Below, piece by piece: positions 8,115 through 16,106 of a DNA stretch of 53,307 bases (its first letter is position 1; the number at the start of each line of letters is the position of its first letter). Made by a program: the position numbers and the translations under genes. The stretch covers positions 1 to 53,307 of the forward strand of contig JAICWL010000010.1 of assembly GCA_025934835.1 (NCBI GenBank), written 5' to 3'. The notes beneath the pieces were generated by a model that worked only from the letters and a program-made list of their open reading frames with translations, was not told where the DNA came from and ran no database searches. The stretch is from Fimbriimonadaceae bacterium (lineage in GTDB: Bacteria > Armatimonadota > Fimbriimonadia > Fimbriimonadales > Fimbriimonadaceae).

Positions 8115-8135
8115 AATGCTGAACAATTCAGCATT
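8115..8135. promoter_or_regulatory. Perfect 21-base palindrome upstream of secreted protein gene
   Basis: AATGCTGAA and TTCAGCATT form 9-base arms around CAA in an otherwise empty 220-base gap. It lies 45 bases before the ATG at 8180 and begins just after a possible -35 box TTGAAA. It could be a repressor operator or a short hairpin. No T tract follows, so it does not look like a terminator. Confidence 0.45.
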
Positions 8136-8179
8136 CTAAACTGATTCTTGTGATAGTATGGTCGTTACAAGTGACGTGC

Positions 8180-9753
8180 ATGAATAGAATGCTGTGGGTT
8201 CTCATGCTTTTCGGCGCACTCATTGCTGCGGCATCGGCGCAATGGGGCTACTCCGTTTCGTATTCGGGAGGCTCGACGAGCATTACGAACGGGAGCCCGA
8301 GTGGACCGTACAGCTTGGCAAACGGAATCTAGGGACGGGGGGCACGGGTTTTACGGCTAGCTGCTCGGGAACCATTACCGCTACGTTCACTTGGACCGGT
8401 CCAAGCGGTACGGCTCCAGGTTATGCGGTTGTAACGCAAACGTGCTCTGCAGGTGCGTGGACGTATTCGGGATCGGTGACCGTTTCGAATAGTTTCGGAG
8501 ACGCGGTGCAGACCCACACGAGCTCGCCGCCTCCCTACACGTCCAAGAATTGCGGATACGACGCGAGCGGAAACCTGATCCCGCATTACTTGATCAAAAC
8601 GGCTGGGTCATCGTTCACCGTTACGTGCGCACCGTCGGCGACCGGCACGGGCGTCCCTTGCAGCGTTGGAGTGGGCTACACAGCGCATGCCGACCCGATT
8701 CAGGTGACGGTCTCGGGGGCGTGCGTCGATCCCTCGGACTCTTCACTGAACTGCCTCGTTGGGCAGCACATCGTGTATGGCGTGAGCGCAGGACCGCTCG
8801 TGCCTGTGGCCTTCGACTGGTCGAACATCGGCAGCGAGGCGCATTGGTTTTCTTATACCGTGTACGGCGCCATCGGCTCCGCCGGTAACAACGGCGACTA
8901 CTACGCCAAGCGAGAGACCTGGGGCCCGTCTCAAGGCTGGGACACGCAGGCGACCGTGCCCGTTTACTACGACAAATCCGGAGCGGGCGCCTTCTACACG
9001 GATACTCCTACGTGCGCCGTTTCGCTTTCGGATCCCAAGACCGGTGCGGTGATCGGCAGTGCCACTGCGACCGCCAACGTGAGGGTGTGGGGTCCATATT
9101 TCTGGTTTACGCAGCTTCACGGGGCGCCCGTCATCTATCACACAGACAACCTTGGCAACGTGGACGGCGTCGAAGTAGATCAATCGGAAGGCGTCGAGTG
9201 GGAATCGGCGGTAGGCACGGAAGCTCTGTTTGCGATCACAAATTCCGAAGACTACGGTCAGTGGGCATACGCGCAGATTATCAACAGCCTGCTGCGTCGG
9301 CGAGAGGGCTATAACTTTATCTGGGTTACCGCTGCGCAGGCCACCTTATGTCTGGACACGTCTTGGCCCTACGATCCGACTAACCACCCCCTTCCGACGG
9401 GCTGGAGCTACGGAAACGGGTGGGTCGCGGATAGTACCGAGGAAACACGGAGATATGCTGACACCGGCGACGCGCCCTCTCTCGTCAGCACCAGCTCGGA
9501 CCTCGGGTTCGACGTTCACGACAACTTTTCCATGCATTTGATGTACCAGCCGCCCGCGGTGCTTCCGGGCGACCCCGACCCTTCCGAGTGGATTCCCTTG
9601 AGCTACGACAATTGGGGCTGGGACGCAAACCCGACGAGGAGCACGCCCGTAAGCCCTTGGCCCGCGCTCTTCGGCTCAACCTGGGACAACGGGAAGACCG
9701 ACTGGCCAGAGTGGACGCTCCAATGGGAGAACGTATTTGTAAGCAACGGGTGA
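8180..9753 (+). pseudogene. Secreted beta-rich protein gene with an apparent one-base frameshift
   Basis: ATG 8180 begins a clear signal peptide (MNRMLWVLMLFGALIAAASA) followed by a Ser/Gly-rich start that stops at TAG 8330. The same protein style continues at once in the +1-shifted frame from about 8325 (NLGTGGTGFTASCSG) and remains open to 9753, about 525 residues in total if joined. Adding one base near 8325 would join the two. The mature part has repeated cysteines, many Ser/Thr/Gly residues, and segments such as TASCSGTITATFTWTG that suggest an immunoglobulin-like extracellular fold. The G6 run at about 8334 lies after the stop, so slippage there would not rescue it. It may be a true lesion or a sequencing error; the following gene starts 5 bases after the stop. 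Confidence 0.6.
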
Positions 9754-9758
9754 CCAAA

Positions 9759-10667
9759 ATGAAAATCCTCATTCCGATTCTTTTTGTGGCAGGCGCAGGC
9801 GCCTTGGTCGCGTTCTTGCCGTTCGAGAATGTCCGTGCGGTGAAAGCGATTACAAAGACGCCACCCACACCCGCGATGAAGGCGAGATGGGCAATCAGGA
9901 GAGCCGACACGAATCGAGTGTTCCGGGTTTGGAAAGATCAGCACAATCCCAAGCGCGCCGCGGAAATGATGCAGGCGATGATCGCTCGCCGCGAGTTTTT
10001 CCCAGCTTGGACCCTTGCCGAGGCGTACACCGACGCCGGCGAGTATGCCCAAGCTCTGGAAGCGTACCGTTCGATTTTCGTTTACCCTCACGAATGGAGC
10101 TCGACCGAAGAGCACAATCTGGGAACGATCGATGCCTACAGGCAGATGGCGCGCAAGTTGGGCGCCGGGAAAGACGTGGCGCACGCCAACGACCTGCTTC
10201 TGAAGTACTACACGCCGCTCGGCAACGAGCCGCCGTTATTTCCACCCGACTCGAAGCCCAAGACGATCGAGGCTTTCGTGGACATGATCCTGGCCTATAA
10301 CCGGGGGGCGCATAACAACGGCGTGGCGTATGCCGAGCGCGCGGTCGCGGCGAGGCCCAACGATCCTGTGTTTCAATGGATCGCCGGCGACATCGACTTT
10401 GATGCGCGCCACTTGCCACAGGCAAAAGCCCATTTCCTCATCGCCCACAAGCTGGGGGGACTCGACAAGGGCAGTCGAAACCGGATGGATCTGGACATGA
10501 TCGATCTTCAGACGACGAAGGCCGATCCGAGTCTTCTGCGCCGCAGTCCGGTGAAAGTAGTCGACCCACCAACCGGGCCGCGAGTTGTGCAGGCCGGCAG
10601 TAAGCCGTTGTATTACGATCTTTATACCGGGCAGCGCGTTCAGAAGCCGTGGTCTCTAGCTCGCTGA
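9759..10667 (+). CDS. Membrane-anchored or secreted TPR-like protein
   Basis: 302 residues from ATG 9759, chosen because it gives a hydrophobic N-terminal helix (MKILIPILFVAGAGALVAFL) directly after the start and lies 5 bases past the previous stop. Helical repeats follow: MMQAMIARREFFPAWTLAEA with GEYAQALEAYRSI, and later GVAYAERAVAARPNDPVFQW with HLPQAKAHFLIAHKLGG, both typical of TPR helix pairs. The C-terminal 40 residues are Pro/Arg-rich and probably unstructured. The role is likely protein-protein contact outside the cytoplasm; partners are unknown. It resembles the repeat proteins at the left edge in style but not in sequence. Confidence 0.7.
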   Translation: MKILIPILFVAGAGALVAFLPFENVRAVKAITKTPPTPAMKARWAIRRADTNRVFRVWKDQHNPKRAAEMMQAMIARREFFPAWTLAEAYTDAGEYAQALEAYRSIFVYPHEWSSTEEHNLGTIDAYRQMARKLGAGKDVAHANDLLLKYYTPLGNEPPLFPPDSKPKTIEAFVDMILAYNRGAHNNGVAYAERAVAARPNDPVFQWIAGDIDFDARHLPQAKAHFLIAHKLGGLDKGSRNRMDLDMIDLQTTKADPSLLRRSPVKVVDPPTGPRVVQAGSKPLYYDLYTGQRVQKPWSLAR

Positions 10668-10677
10668 TGGTAGCCTC

Positions 10678-11313
10678 GTGGCCGTGGACGAAGGCCATGT
10701 CGGCGTTGACGAGAGCGGCAAGGGCGATTTCTTCGGGCCGCTCGTTGTGGCTGCGTGCTTCGTGGGGCCCGAGCACCTTGCCGAGCTCGACGGCGTGAAG
10801 GATTCGAAAAAGCTCACGGACCTGCAGTCGCTTTCGCTGGCGCGAAAGATTAGAGCGGCTTGCCCACACTCGGTCATCGCGATAGGCCCGCAAAAGTACA
10901 ACGAGCTGTACGCCAAATTCAAGAACTTAAACCTGCTGCTGGCTTGGGGCCACGCCCGGGCTATCGAGAACGTGCTCGAAATCCAGCCGGCGAACATGGT
11001 GATTTCCGATCAATTCGCAGCGGGAGGAGCGGCGGTGAAGCGGGCCCTATACGAAAAGGGCCGATGCGTCGAGTTCCGCTCCATGGTGCGCGCGGAAGCG
11101 GACGTTGCCGTGGCTGCAGCGTCGATCCTCGCCCGCGCGGAATTCCTATTTCGTCTCAGGAAGCTCGGGGAGGAACACGGAATCGATCTTCCGAAAGGTG
11201 CCACCAACGTGATCGCGACCGGGAAACGACTCGTGGCGAAAGAGGGCGCCGGCGTGCTCCCAAACGTCGCGAAAATGCACTTTAAAACGGCTCGGCAAGT
11301 GCTCGACGACTAG
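10678..11313 (+). CDS. rnhC: Ribonuclease HIII, short form
   Basis: 211 residues from GTG 10678. The segment VGVDESGKGDFFGPLVVAA (acidic residues at about 11-12) carries the DESGKGDFFGP signature that separates RNase HIII from HII, followed by GVKDSKKL and MVISDQFAAGG with further metal-binding acids. The enzyme cleaves RNA in RNA-DNA hybrids and helps remove Okazaki primers. Typical RNase HIII proteins are near 300 residues because of an N-terminal TBP-like substrate-binding domain; that domain is absent here, with the catalytic motif starting at residue 8. No in-frame extension upstream looks like it. So this is either a minimal HIII or an HII/HIII intermediate. Confidence 0.88.
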   Translation: MAVDEGHVGVDESGKGDFFGPLVVAACFVGPEHLAELDGVKDSKKLTDLQSLSLARKIRAACPHSVIAIGPQKYNELYAKFKNLNLLLAWGHARAIENVLEIQPANMVISDQFAAGGAAVKRALYEKGRCVEFRSMVRAEADVAVAAASILARAEFLFRLRKLGEEHGIDLPKGATNVIATGKRLVAKEGAGVLPNVAKMHFKTARQVLDD

Positions 11314-11338
11314 CCGGCAGCGCAGGTAATGTGTGCCC

Positions 11339-11830
11339 ATGAGCGATTTCGAGACGTCTTGGGCGTTGTCCCGAAAGCGATTCGTGGATGAAGTTTCGGA
11401 CCTCGACACGGAGCAGCTCCGCTGGCGGCTGCACCCCGGCACCCTGAGCATAGGCGAAATGGCATTGCACGTTGCGGGGGTCGAGGTTTCGTTTGCCACG
11501 CAACTGCTCGGACTTGAGAGGTCGGCGATGCAGGAGCGATTGAAGGCGGCCGCGACTGAAGGAGTGGTCAACGACCATCCGTTCCCCTTCGAAGAATCGG
11601 AAATAGACGCAGAACAGGTGCATAAGGCGCTCGCCCAGGCGCGCCATTTGGCCGAACAGGTGATCATCGAGCCTAGCGCCGAGATTCTCTCAAAGCAGAT
11701 CAAGAGCGCTCTTGGCCCGGTCATCACCGGCGATGGCGCTCTTGCCCGGCTCGCCTTCCACCCCGCATACCATCAAGGGCAGGCGTACCTGGTCCGGAAC
11801 GCGCCGGGCTTTCCCCAGGCGCAGAGGTAA
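11339..11830 (+). CDS. DinB-like four-helix metal-binding protein
   Basis: 163 residues from ATG 11339; a GTG two codons upstream is also possible. The pattern fits the DinB/YfiT superfamily of four-helix bundles with a three-histidine metal site: GEMALHVAG near residue 45 and AFHPAYHQGQAYLVR near the C-terminus (last two His separated by three residues). Members include bacillithiol- and mycothiol-dependent transferases and many uncharacterised proteins. The substrate is unknown. It follows rnhC by 25 bases and precedes the ThuA gene by 12, so a shared transcript is likely. Confidence 0.72.
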   Translation: MSDFETSWALSRKRFVDEVSDLDTEQLRWRLHPGTLSIGEMALHVAGVEVSFATQLLGLERSAMQERLKAAATEGVVNDHPFPFEESEIDAEQVHKALAQARHLAEQVIIEPSAEILSKQIKSALGPVITGDGALARLAFHPAYHQGQAYLVRNAPGFPQAQR

Positions 11831-11842
11831 CCTTCTGCCGGC

Positions 11843-12517
11843 ATGGCGGAAGGAAAGAAGGCGCTGATCGTTTGGGGTGGATGGGACGGCCACGAGCCGG
11901 ACAAGGTCGCAAGGCTATTCGAGCAAATACTTCAGGCCGAAGGATTTCAGGTCGAAGTGAGCGACACGCTCGATGCTTTTGCCGATAAAGACAAAGTATT
12001 CGCCCAGAACCTTCTCATTCCGATCATGACGATGAGTCGGATCGCAGCGGAGCAACGCGACCCGGTGATCGAAGCGGTAGCCAAGCGCGGCATCGGATTG
12101 GCCGGCTGCCATGGCGGGATGTGCGATGCGTTCCGGGAAGACACCGAATGGCAATTCATGACCGGAGGCCAGTGGGTGGCGCATCCGGGCAACGACGGCG
12201 TGCGGTACAGGATCGAAATCGACCGGACGAACCCGCATGAGATTACGGACGGTATCGCGGATTTCGATGTCGTGAGCGAACAGTACTATCTTCAAACAGA
12301 CCCGGGCAACAACGTGCTCGCTTTCACGCGCTTTCCGAACCCGGAGGTCAAGGGCGGCCCGCACGTGGACAACCCTTGCAAGATGCCGCAGGTATGGACG
12401 AAGCGGTACGGCTCTGGAAGGGTGTTTTACAATGCGCTCGGCCATCACGCCGACGTTTTGGAGTCGGGAGAGCCGCGCGAGATCATGCGCCGCGGTTTCA
12501 TATGGGCCGCCAGCTAG
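11843..12517 (+). CDS. ThuA-like domain protein
   Basis: 224 residues. The start KALIVWGGWDGHEP, the central GLAGCHGGMCDAF and EWQFMTGGQWVAHPG, and the end GSGRVFYNALGHHADV match the ThuA (trehalose utilisation) family, which has a glutamine-amidotransferase-like fold. The Cys-His pair in GCHGGM sits where a class I amidotransferase nucleophile elbow would be. No signal peptide is seen, so it should act in the cytoplasm, probably on a sugar or sugar derivative; the reaction is not settled for the family. It is the last gene of the run starting with rnhC. Confidence 0.85.
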   Translation: MAEGKKALIVWGGWDGHEPDKVARLFEQILQAEGFQVEVSDTLDAFADKDKVFAQNLLIPIMTMSRIAAEQRDPVIEAVAKRGIGLAGCHGGMCDAFREDTEWQFMTGGQWVAHPGNDGVRYRIEIDRTNPHEITDGIADFDVVSEQYYLQTDPGNNVLAFTRFPNPEVKGGPHVDNPCKMPQVWTKRYGSGRVFYNALGHHADVLESGEPREIMRRGFIWAAS

Positions 12518-12629
12518 CCGCCTAGTACAAGAGTCGAGCAAAAACCAATATCTCGCTTCCTTAACTCGCCTATGCTGTCGTAAAGTGTGGTTCTATGTCG
12601 CGCACGCGCGAACGGAGGATTTTATTTCG

Positions 12630-13853
12630 ATGAATCGAACTCGCATTGCTGCTCTCGTCCCGCTGGTCGGACTGATTTGCGTCGCGGTTGCAGACCCCAA
12701 CTTCATTGTTCCTTCGACGACGGTCGAGCATCCGGGGGATCTTGGGCATCGAGCCCACACCAATCACCTGATCTATGTTGGCCCTCCTCAATTCTATGAG
12801 GGCCCGCCGCCACTGGCTCAGATTCCATTCGCAGATCGGATGCTGGCCAACAACGGTCCGGCCATGTTGCTTGCCGGCGTGGCGGGCTACCATCCGGACA
12901 ACATCCGCGGCGCCTACGGCTACGCGAATCCATTTGGCACCACCGAGGGTGGAGGCATCATCGGCATCGTGGACGCTTATGGCTACAGCCAGAACGTCGT
13001 GTCGGACTTCAACACGTTTAGCAGCAACTTCGGCTTGCCGACTGAAAGCGGCAGCCACACGGTGCTGCAAGTCGTAGGCCAAAACGGTGGCGCGGTCCCA
13101 GCCACAACGAATGAGGGCTGGTCGCAGGAGCAGGCTCTCGACATCCAGTGGGCGCACGCGATGGCTCCCGCAGCCAAGATTCTGCTTGTCGAGGCAAATT
13201 CGACCTCCTACACCGACCTGTTCGCGGCTGTCGATACTGCGCGCAGTCTCGGCGCCAGCCAAATCTCGATGAGCTTCGGCGGAGGGGAATTCAGTACGGA
13301 GAGCTCGCTCGACAGCCATTTCACGGGCGTGCCAACGTACTTCGCGTCCTCCGGGGACAGCGGCGGCAGCAGGGAGTATCCGGCGGAGTCCCCGAACGTC
13401 GTCGGCGTTGGCGGCACAACGCTCCGTGTGAGCGGAGATTCATACTCCAGCGAAACCGCTTGGAGCAGCAGCGGCGGCGGCATCAGCGCCTACGAGGCCC
13501 GCCCGAGCTACCAGAGTGTTATCTCCCGGATTGTGGGATCGCATCGTGGTACCCCGGATATCGCCGCGGACGCCGACCCCAGCACGGGCGTGGCCGTATT
13601 CGCGCCGTACCAGGGCGTCTCGCGTTGGCTGGTCTTCGGCGGCACCAGCGTCGCCAGCCCAGTTTGCGCCGGTATCGCCAACGCCAACGGCGGTCTGCAC
13701 GGGGGCAGTACACAGAGCGAGCAAGGTTACGTGTACAGCCACACCAGTGGCTTCCACGACATAACGTCCGGCCACGCCGGCCGCAATCGCGCCGCGACGG
13801 GTTGGGACGCGATCACGGGTTGGGGTTCGCCCAAGTCCCCGTCCTCCCTGTAA
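12630..13853 (+). CDS. Sedolisin-type (S53) serine-carboxyl protease, secreted
   Basis: 407 residues from ATG 12630, preceded by an ACGGAGGAT ribosome site. A signal peptide (MNRTRIAALVPLVGLICVAVA) is followed by a short Pro-rich stretch and a subtilisin-fold domain with sedolisin residues: Glu167 and Asp171 in SQEQALDIQWAHAMAP, Asp243 in FASSGDSGG, and Ser340 in GGTSVASPVCAG. The C-terminal DITSG and WDAITGWGSP resemble the S53 calcium site. Such enzymes cleave proteins outside the cell, often at low pH. The usual 150-200 residue activation prodomain is missing; only about 85 residues lie between the signal peptide and the catalytic domain. It stands alone, with a hairpin terminator after the stop. 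Confidence 0.87.
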   Translation: MNRTRIAALVPLVGLICVAVADPNFIVPSTTVEHPGDLGHRAHTNHLIYVGPPQFYEGPPPLAQIPFADRMLANNGPAMLLAGVAGYHPDNIRGAYGYANPFGTTEGGGIIGIVDAYGYSQNVVSDFNTFSSNFGLPTESGSHTVLQVVGQNGGAVPATTNEGWSQEQALDIQWAHAMAPAAKILLVEANSTSYTDLFAAVDTARSLGASQISMSFGGGEFSTESSLDSHFTGVPTYFASSGDSGGSREYPAESPNVVGVGGTTLRVSGDSYSSETAWSSSGGGISAYEARPSYQSVISRIVGSHRGTPDIAADADPSTGVAVFAPYQGVSRWLVFGGTSVASPVCAGIANANGGLHGGSTQSEQGYVYSHTSGFHDITSGHAGRNRAATGWDAITGWGSPKSPSSL

Positions 13854-13863
13854 ACTCGATCGT

Positions 13864-13892
13864 ATGGGCTCTATTCAATGAATAGGGCCCAT
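13864..13892. terminator. Bidirectional hairpin between convergent genes
   Basis: ATGGGCTCTATTCA pairs with TGAATAGGGCCCAT (one G-U pair) around a single-base loop position, giving a 14-base stem in the 41-base gap between the convergent protease and carboxypeptidase genes. AT-rich sequence follows on the plus side. It can serve both transcripts. Confidence 0.75.
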
Positions 13893-13894
13893 AT

Positions 13895-15466
13895 TCATTT
13901 GCTGCCGGGCAGCTTCAAGACTTTCAGGATCGGCAGGTCCGAGCCCTCTTTCCAATCTTTCACAAATCCCCACGCAACTGCGCCGTCGTCCGATTCCGGT
14001 TCCAGGATGTTGAACGCGAGGATTCCGAGCGGTTGAGACGTAGGCACCAGATAGGATCCGGCAGGAACTTTCTCATCGACCCGGCGATAAGCTCCGTCGA
14101 GCATCACCAACTTGTGGTTTTGGAACGGCCTGGCCGCTACTACGGCCTTTTGGACGGTGAACGCCAAGACGGGCAGCGATTCTTCGGCTTCGACCCGCTC
14201 CATGCGGATGCCGTGACGCTTTAATAGCTCCACCGTCGCTTCTTCCGATGCCGGAACCACGTAGCCTGCGGGGAACGTCGCGGATCGAACGGCGCGGAAT
14301 CTGTCGTATACCGGCATGGCGACCTCTTCGATCGCAGTCGGGCGCGTCGCGCTGCCGCGACCGGAAACGGAAGCCTTTTCCAGGAGTATCGGCTCGACGC
14401 CGCGAGATGCCATCTGGAAACGAACGCCTAGCCTCGGCGCGGTCTTGGGATTCCTGCCCCAGCCTTCCACGCGCCTATCGGCGTTTCGGGTCACGCGCAT
14501 GACTTCGCCTGAGTGAGCAGCTACCCATTCGAGAATCAACGACGCGAATTCGTCGGTTGCCGAGATTCGGTCTTGAAATGGGATGAACGTGGCAGCTTCC
14601 GAAAGAAAAGAGAGGCGGTTCCTCAGCCCCACGTAGTTCGTGCAATATCGGCCCTCTTGACCGAACGTGTACCAGGCTCGCTTTCCACCTCGAGATTCCA
14701 CGTTGCCGTAATCGAACAGCTCTTTGTGGTAGCGAGCCCGCATCGTCGATCGAATCCACGGCAGCGCTTCGTCGCGCGCCAGCCGCATAGCGTCCGGCTC
14801 CGTGTTCGGATTGAGCGGCGGGGAGTATGTCAACTCGTAGCCGTGACGCGTGCCGTCCGTCGTGTGAAGGTCCATCATCACCTCCGGATTCCACGCGGTG
14901 TAAACGTGCTCCAGCACGGCCCGGGTCTCGGGCGCCTCGGCCTTGATGGCGTCCCGATTCAGATCGAGCCCCTGCCCGTTTTCGCGCACGCCCACCATCT
15001 CGGGCCCATCCTGCTCCGGCCGATTGACCGCGACGGGAGCGAATTTCTCGTTTCCGTCGATGTTATAGATCGGAGTTACGAGAAGTACGTATCTCGAAAG
15101 CGGCCCCGAGGGACCGGCTTGCGACAGTCGCCGAAGGATGATTTGCGCCGCTTCTTTTCCCTCCACCTCTCCTGCATGGATGTTCGCCTGGATGTACACG
15201 ATCGGCCGACCGAGCTTGTGCCCTTCCTCAGGAGTGGAAACGGGCGGATACGAGGCGATGACCAGCGGGATGCGACGCCCTCCAGTGCTGGTACCGATCC
15301 ACTGTACGTTGATTGGCGCGCCGGCGGCCATCAGGTCGTCGAGGAACTGCACCACGTCCTCGTAGTGGGAGGTCTCCCGATAGCCGCTTCGCTCGGCCCG
15401 GGTAAGCGGCCAGGATTGAGTGCCGACGGCTGCGAGCAGCATCCCGACGAGCAGAGTAAGCGTCAT
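13895..15466 (-). CDS. Secreted M14-type zinc carboxypeptidase
   Basis: 523 residues from ATG 15466. The frame is open much further upstream, but that part would overlap the divergent iorA-like gene and has no coding character, whereas MTLTLLVGMLLAAVG is a proper signal peptide. Zinc ligands are visible: His97 and Glu100 in ANIHAGEVEGKEA and His201 in MMDLHTTDGTRHG, with GQGLDLNRDAIKAEAPETRA between them as in M14 peptidases. The C-terminal 200 residues form an additional domain. It would trim C-terminal residues or amide-linked groups from peptides outside the cytoplasm. It converges on the sedolisin, and joint protein digestion is plausible but inferred. Confidence 0.85.
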   Translation of the reverse strand: MTLTLLVGMLLAAVGTQSWPLTRAERSGYRETSHYEDVVQFLDDLMAAGAPINVQWIGTSTGGRRIPLVIASYPPVSTPEEGHKLGRPIVYIQANIHAGEVEGKEAAQIILRRLSQAGPSGPLSRYVLLVTPIYNIDGNEKFAPVAVNRPEQDGPEMVGVRENGQGLDLNRDAIKAEAPETRAVLEHVYTAWNPEVMMDLHTTDGTRHGYELTYSPPLNPNTEPDAMRLARDEALPWIRSTMRARYHKELFDYGNVESRGGKRAWYTFGQEGRYCTNYVGLRNRLSFLSEAATFIPFQDRISATDEFASLILEWVAAHSGEVMRVTRNADRRVEGWGRNPKTAPRLGVRFQMASRGVEPILLEKASVSGRGSATRPTAIEEVAMPVYDRFRAVRSATFPAGYVVPASEEATVELLKRHGIRMERVEAEESLPVLAFTVQKAVVAARPFQNHKLVMLDGAYRRVDEKVPAGSYLVPTSQPLGILAFNILEPESDDGAVAWGFVKDWKEGSDLPILKVLKLPGSK

Positions 15467-15596
15467 GTGCTCATTTTGTACGGAAGCGGCAAGCAAAAAT
15501 TGCGGGTTGTCGGCGTTCAAAGCAGTGCCGTGCCCGTATAACCAAATTGCAAGGTCTGGCTCCCGGTGCGCCGTGTGGGCGGTTTCAGCAGATAAA

Positions 15597-15627
15597 TTGC
15601 GGCAATCGCTGGAACCGGGGCTAGAAT
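15597..15627 (+). promoter_or_regulatory. Candidate promoter of the molybdenum hydroxylase operon
   Basis: TTGCGG (15597-15602) and TAGAAT (15622-15627) are 19 bases apart and end 17 bases before the ATG at 15645, within the 178-base divergent gap. The -10 box is good; the spacing is long. An AAGAGGAGA ribosome site follows. Confidence 0.35.
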
Positions 15628-15644
15628 CGAAGAGGAGACTACGT

Positions 15645-16106
15645 ATGGCCCAATACAACATCAGCGTCAATGGAGAGCAGCACCAGGTCGACGCTCCGCC
15701 CGACACACCGATGCTTTGGGTGCTCCGAGACAGACTCGGCCTCACCGGCACCAAGTACGGGTGTGGAATCGCTGCTTGCGGTGCGTGCGCCATCTTGCTC
15801 GACGGCGCCGAGGAGCGAAGCTGCCAGCTGCCGATTTCGGAAGTCGGCTCCAAGAAGATCGTTACGATCGAGGGTCTCACCAGAGACGGCAGCCATCCCG
15901 CGCAGCGTGCCTGGATGGAGAACGACGTTCCACAATGCGGATACTGCCAGCCCGGCCAGGTGATCGCGACGGCGGCGCTCCTGAACAAATCGCCCAAACC
16001 CACCGATGCCGAAATCGACCAGGTATTCGAGACGCACATTTGCCGGTGTGGCACCTACCATCGAATTCGCGAGGCCGTGAAGCAAGCGGCCAAGGAGACG
16101 TCATGA
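15645..16106 (+). CDS. iorA: Molybdenum hydroxylase [2Fe-2S] subunit (IorA-like)
   Basis: 153 residues. The N-terminal half is a plant-type ferredoxin domain with GTKYGCGIAACGACAILLDG plus a further Cys in ERSCQLP; the C-terminal half is the second [2Fe-2S] domain with PQCGYCQPGQ and HICRCGTYHRI. This is the electron-transfer subunit of xanthine oxidase-family enzymes, here of the two-subunit isoquinoline 1-oxidoreductase type. It passes electrons from the molybdenum centre of the next gene product. The stop overlaps the next start (ATGA). No separate FAD-binding subunit is nearby, so a cytochrome or other carrier is probably the acceptor. The symbol is by family resemblance; the real substrate is unknown. 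Confidence 0.9.
   Translation: MAQYNISVNGEQHQVDAPPDTPMLWVLRDRLGLTGTKYGCGIAACGACAILLDGAEERSCQLPISEVGSKKIVTIEGLTRDGSHPAQRAWMENDVPQCGYCQPGQVIATAALLNKSPKPTDAEIDQVFETHICRCGTYHRIREAVKQAAKETS

Noticed and set aside
15467-16054. N-terminal extension of the M14 carboxypeptidase to 16054
   Set aside because: It would run through the whole iorA-like gene on the other strand; the signal peptide at 15466 is the natural start.
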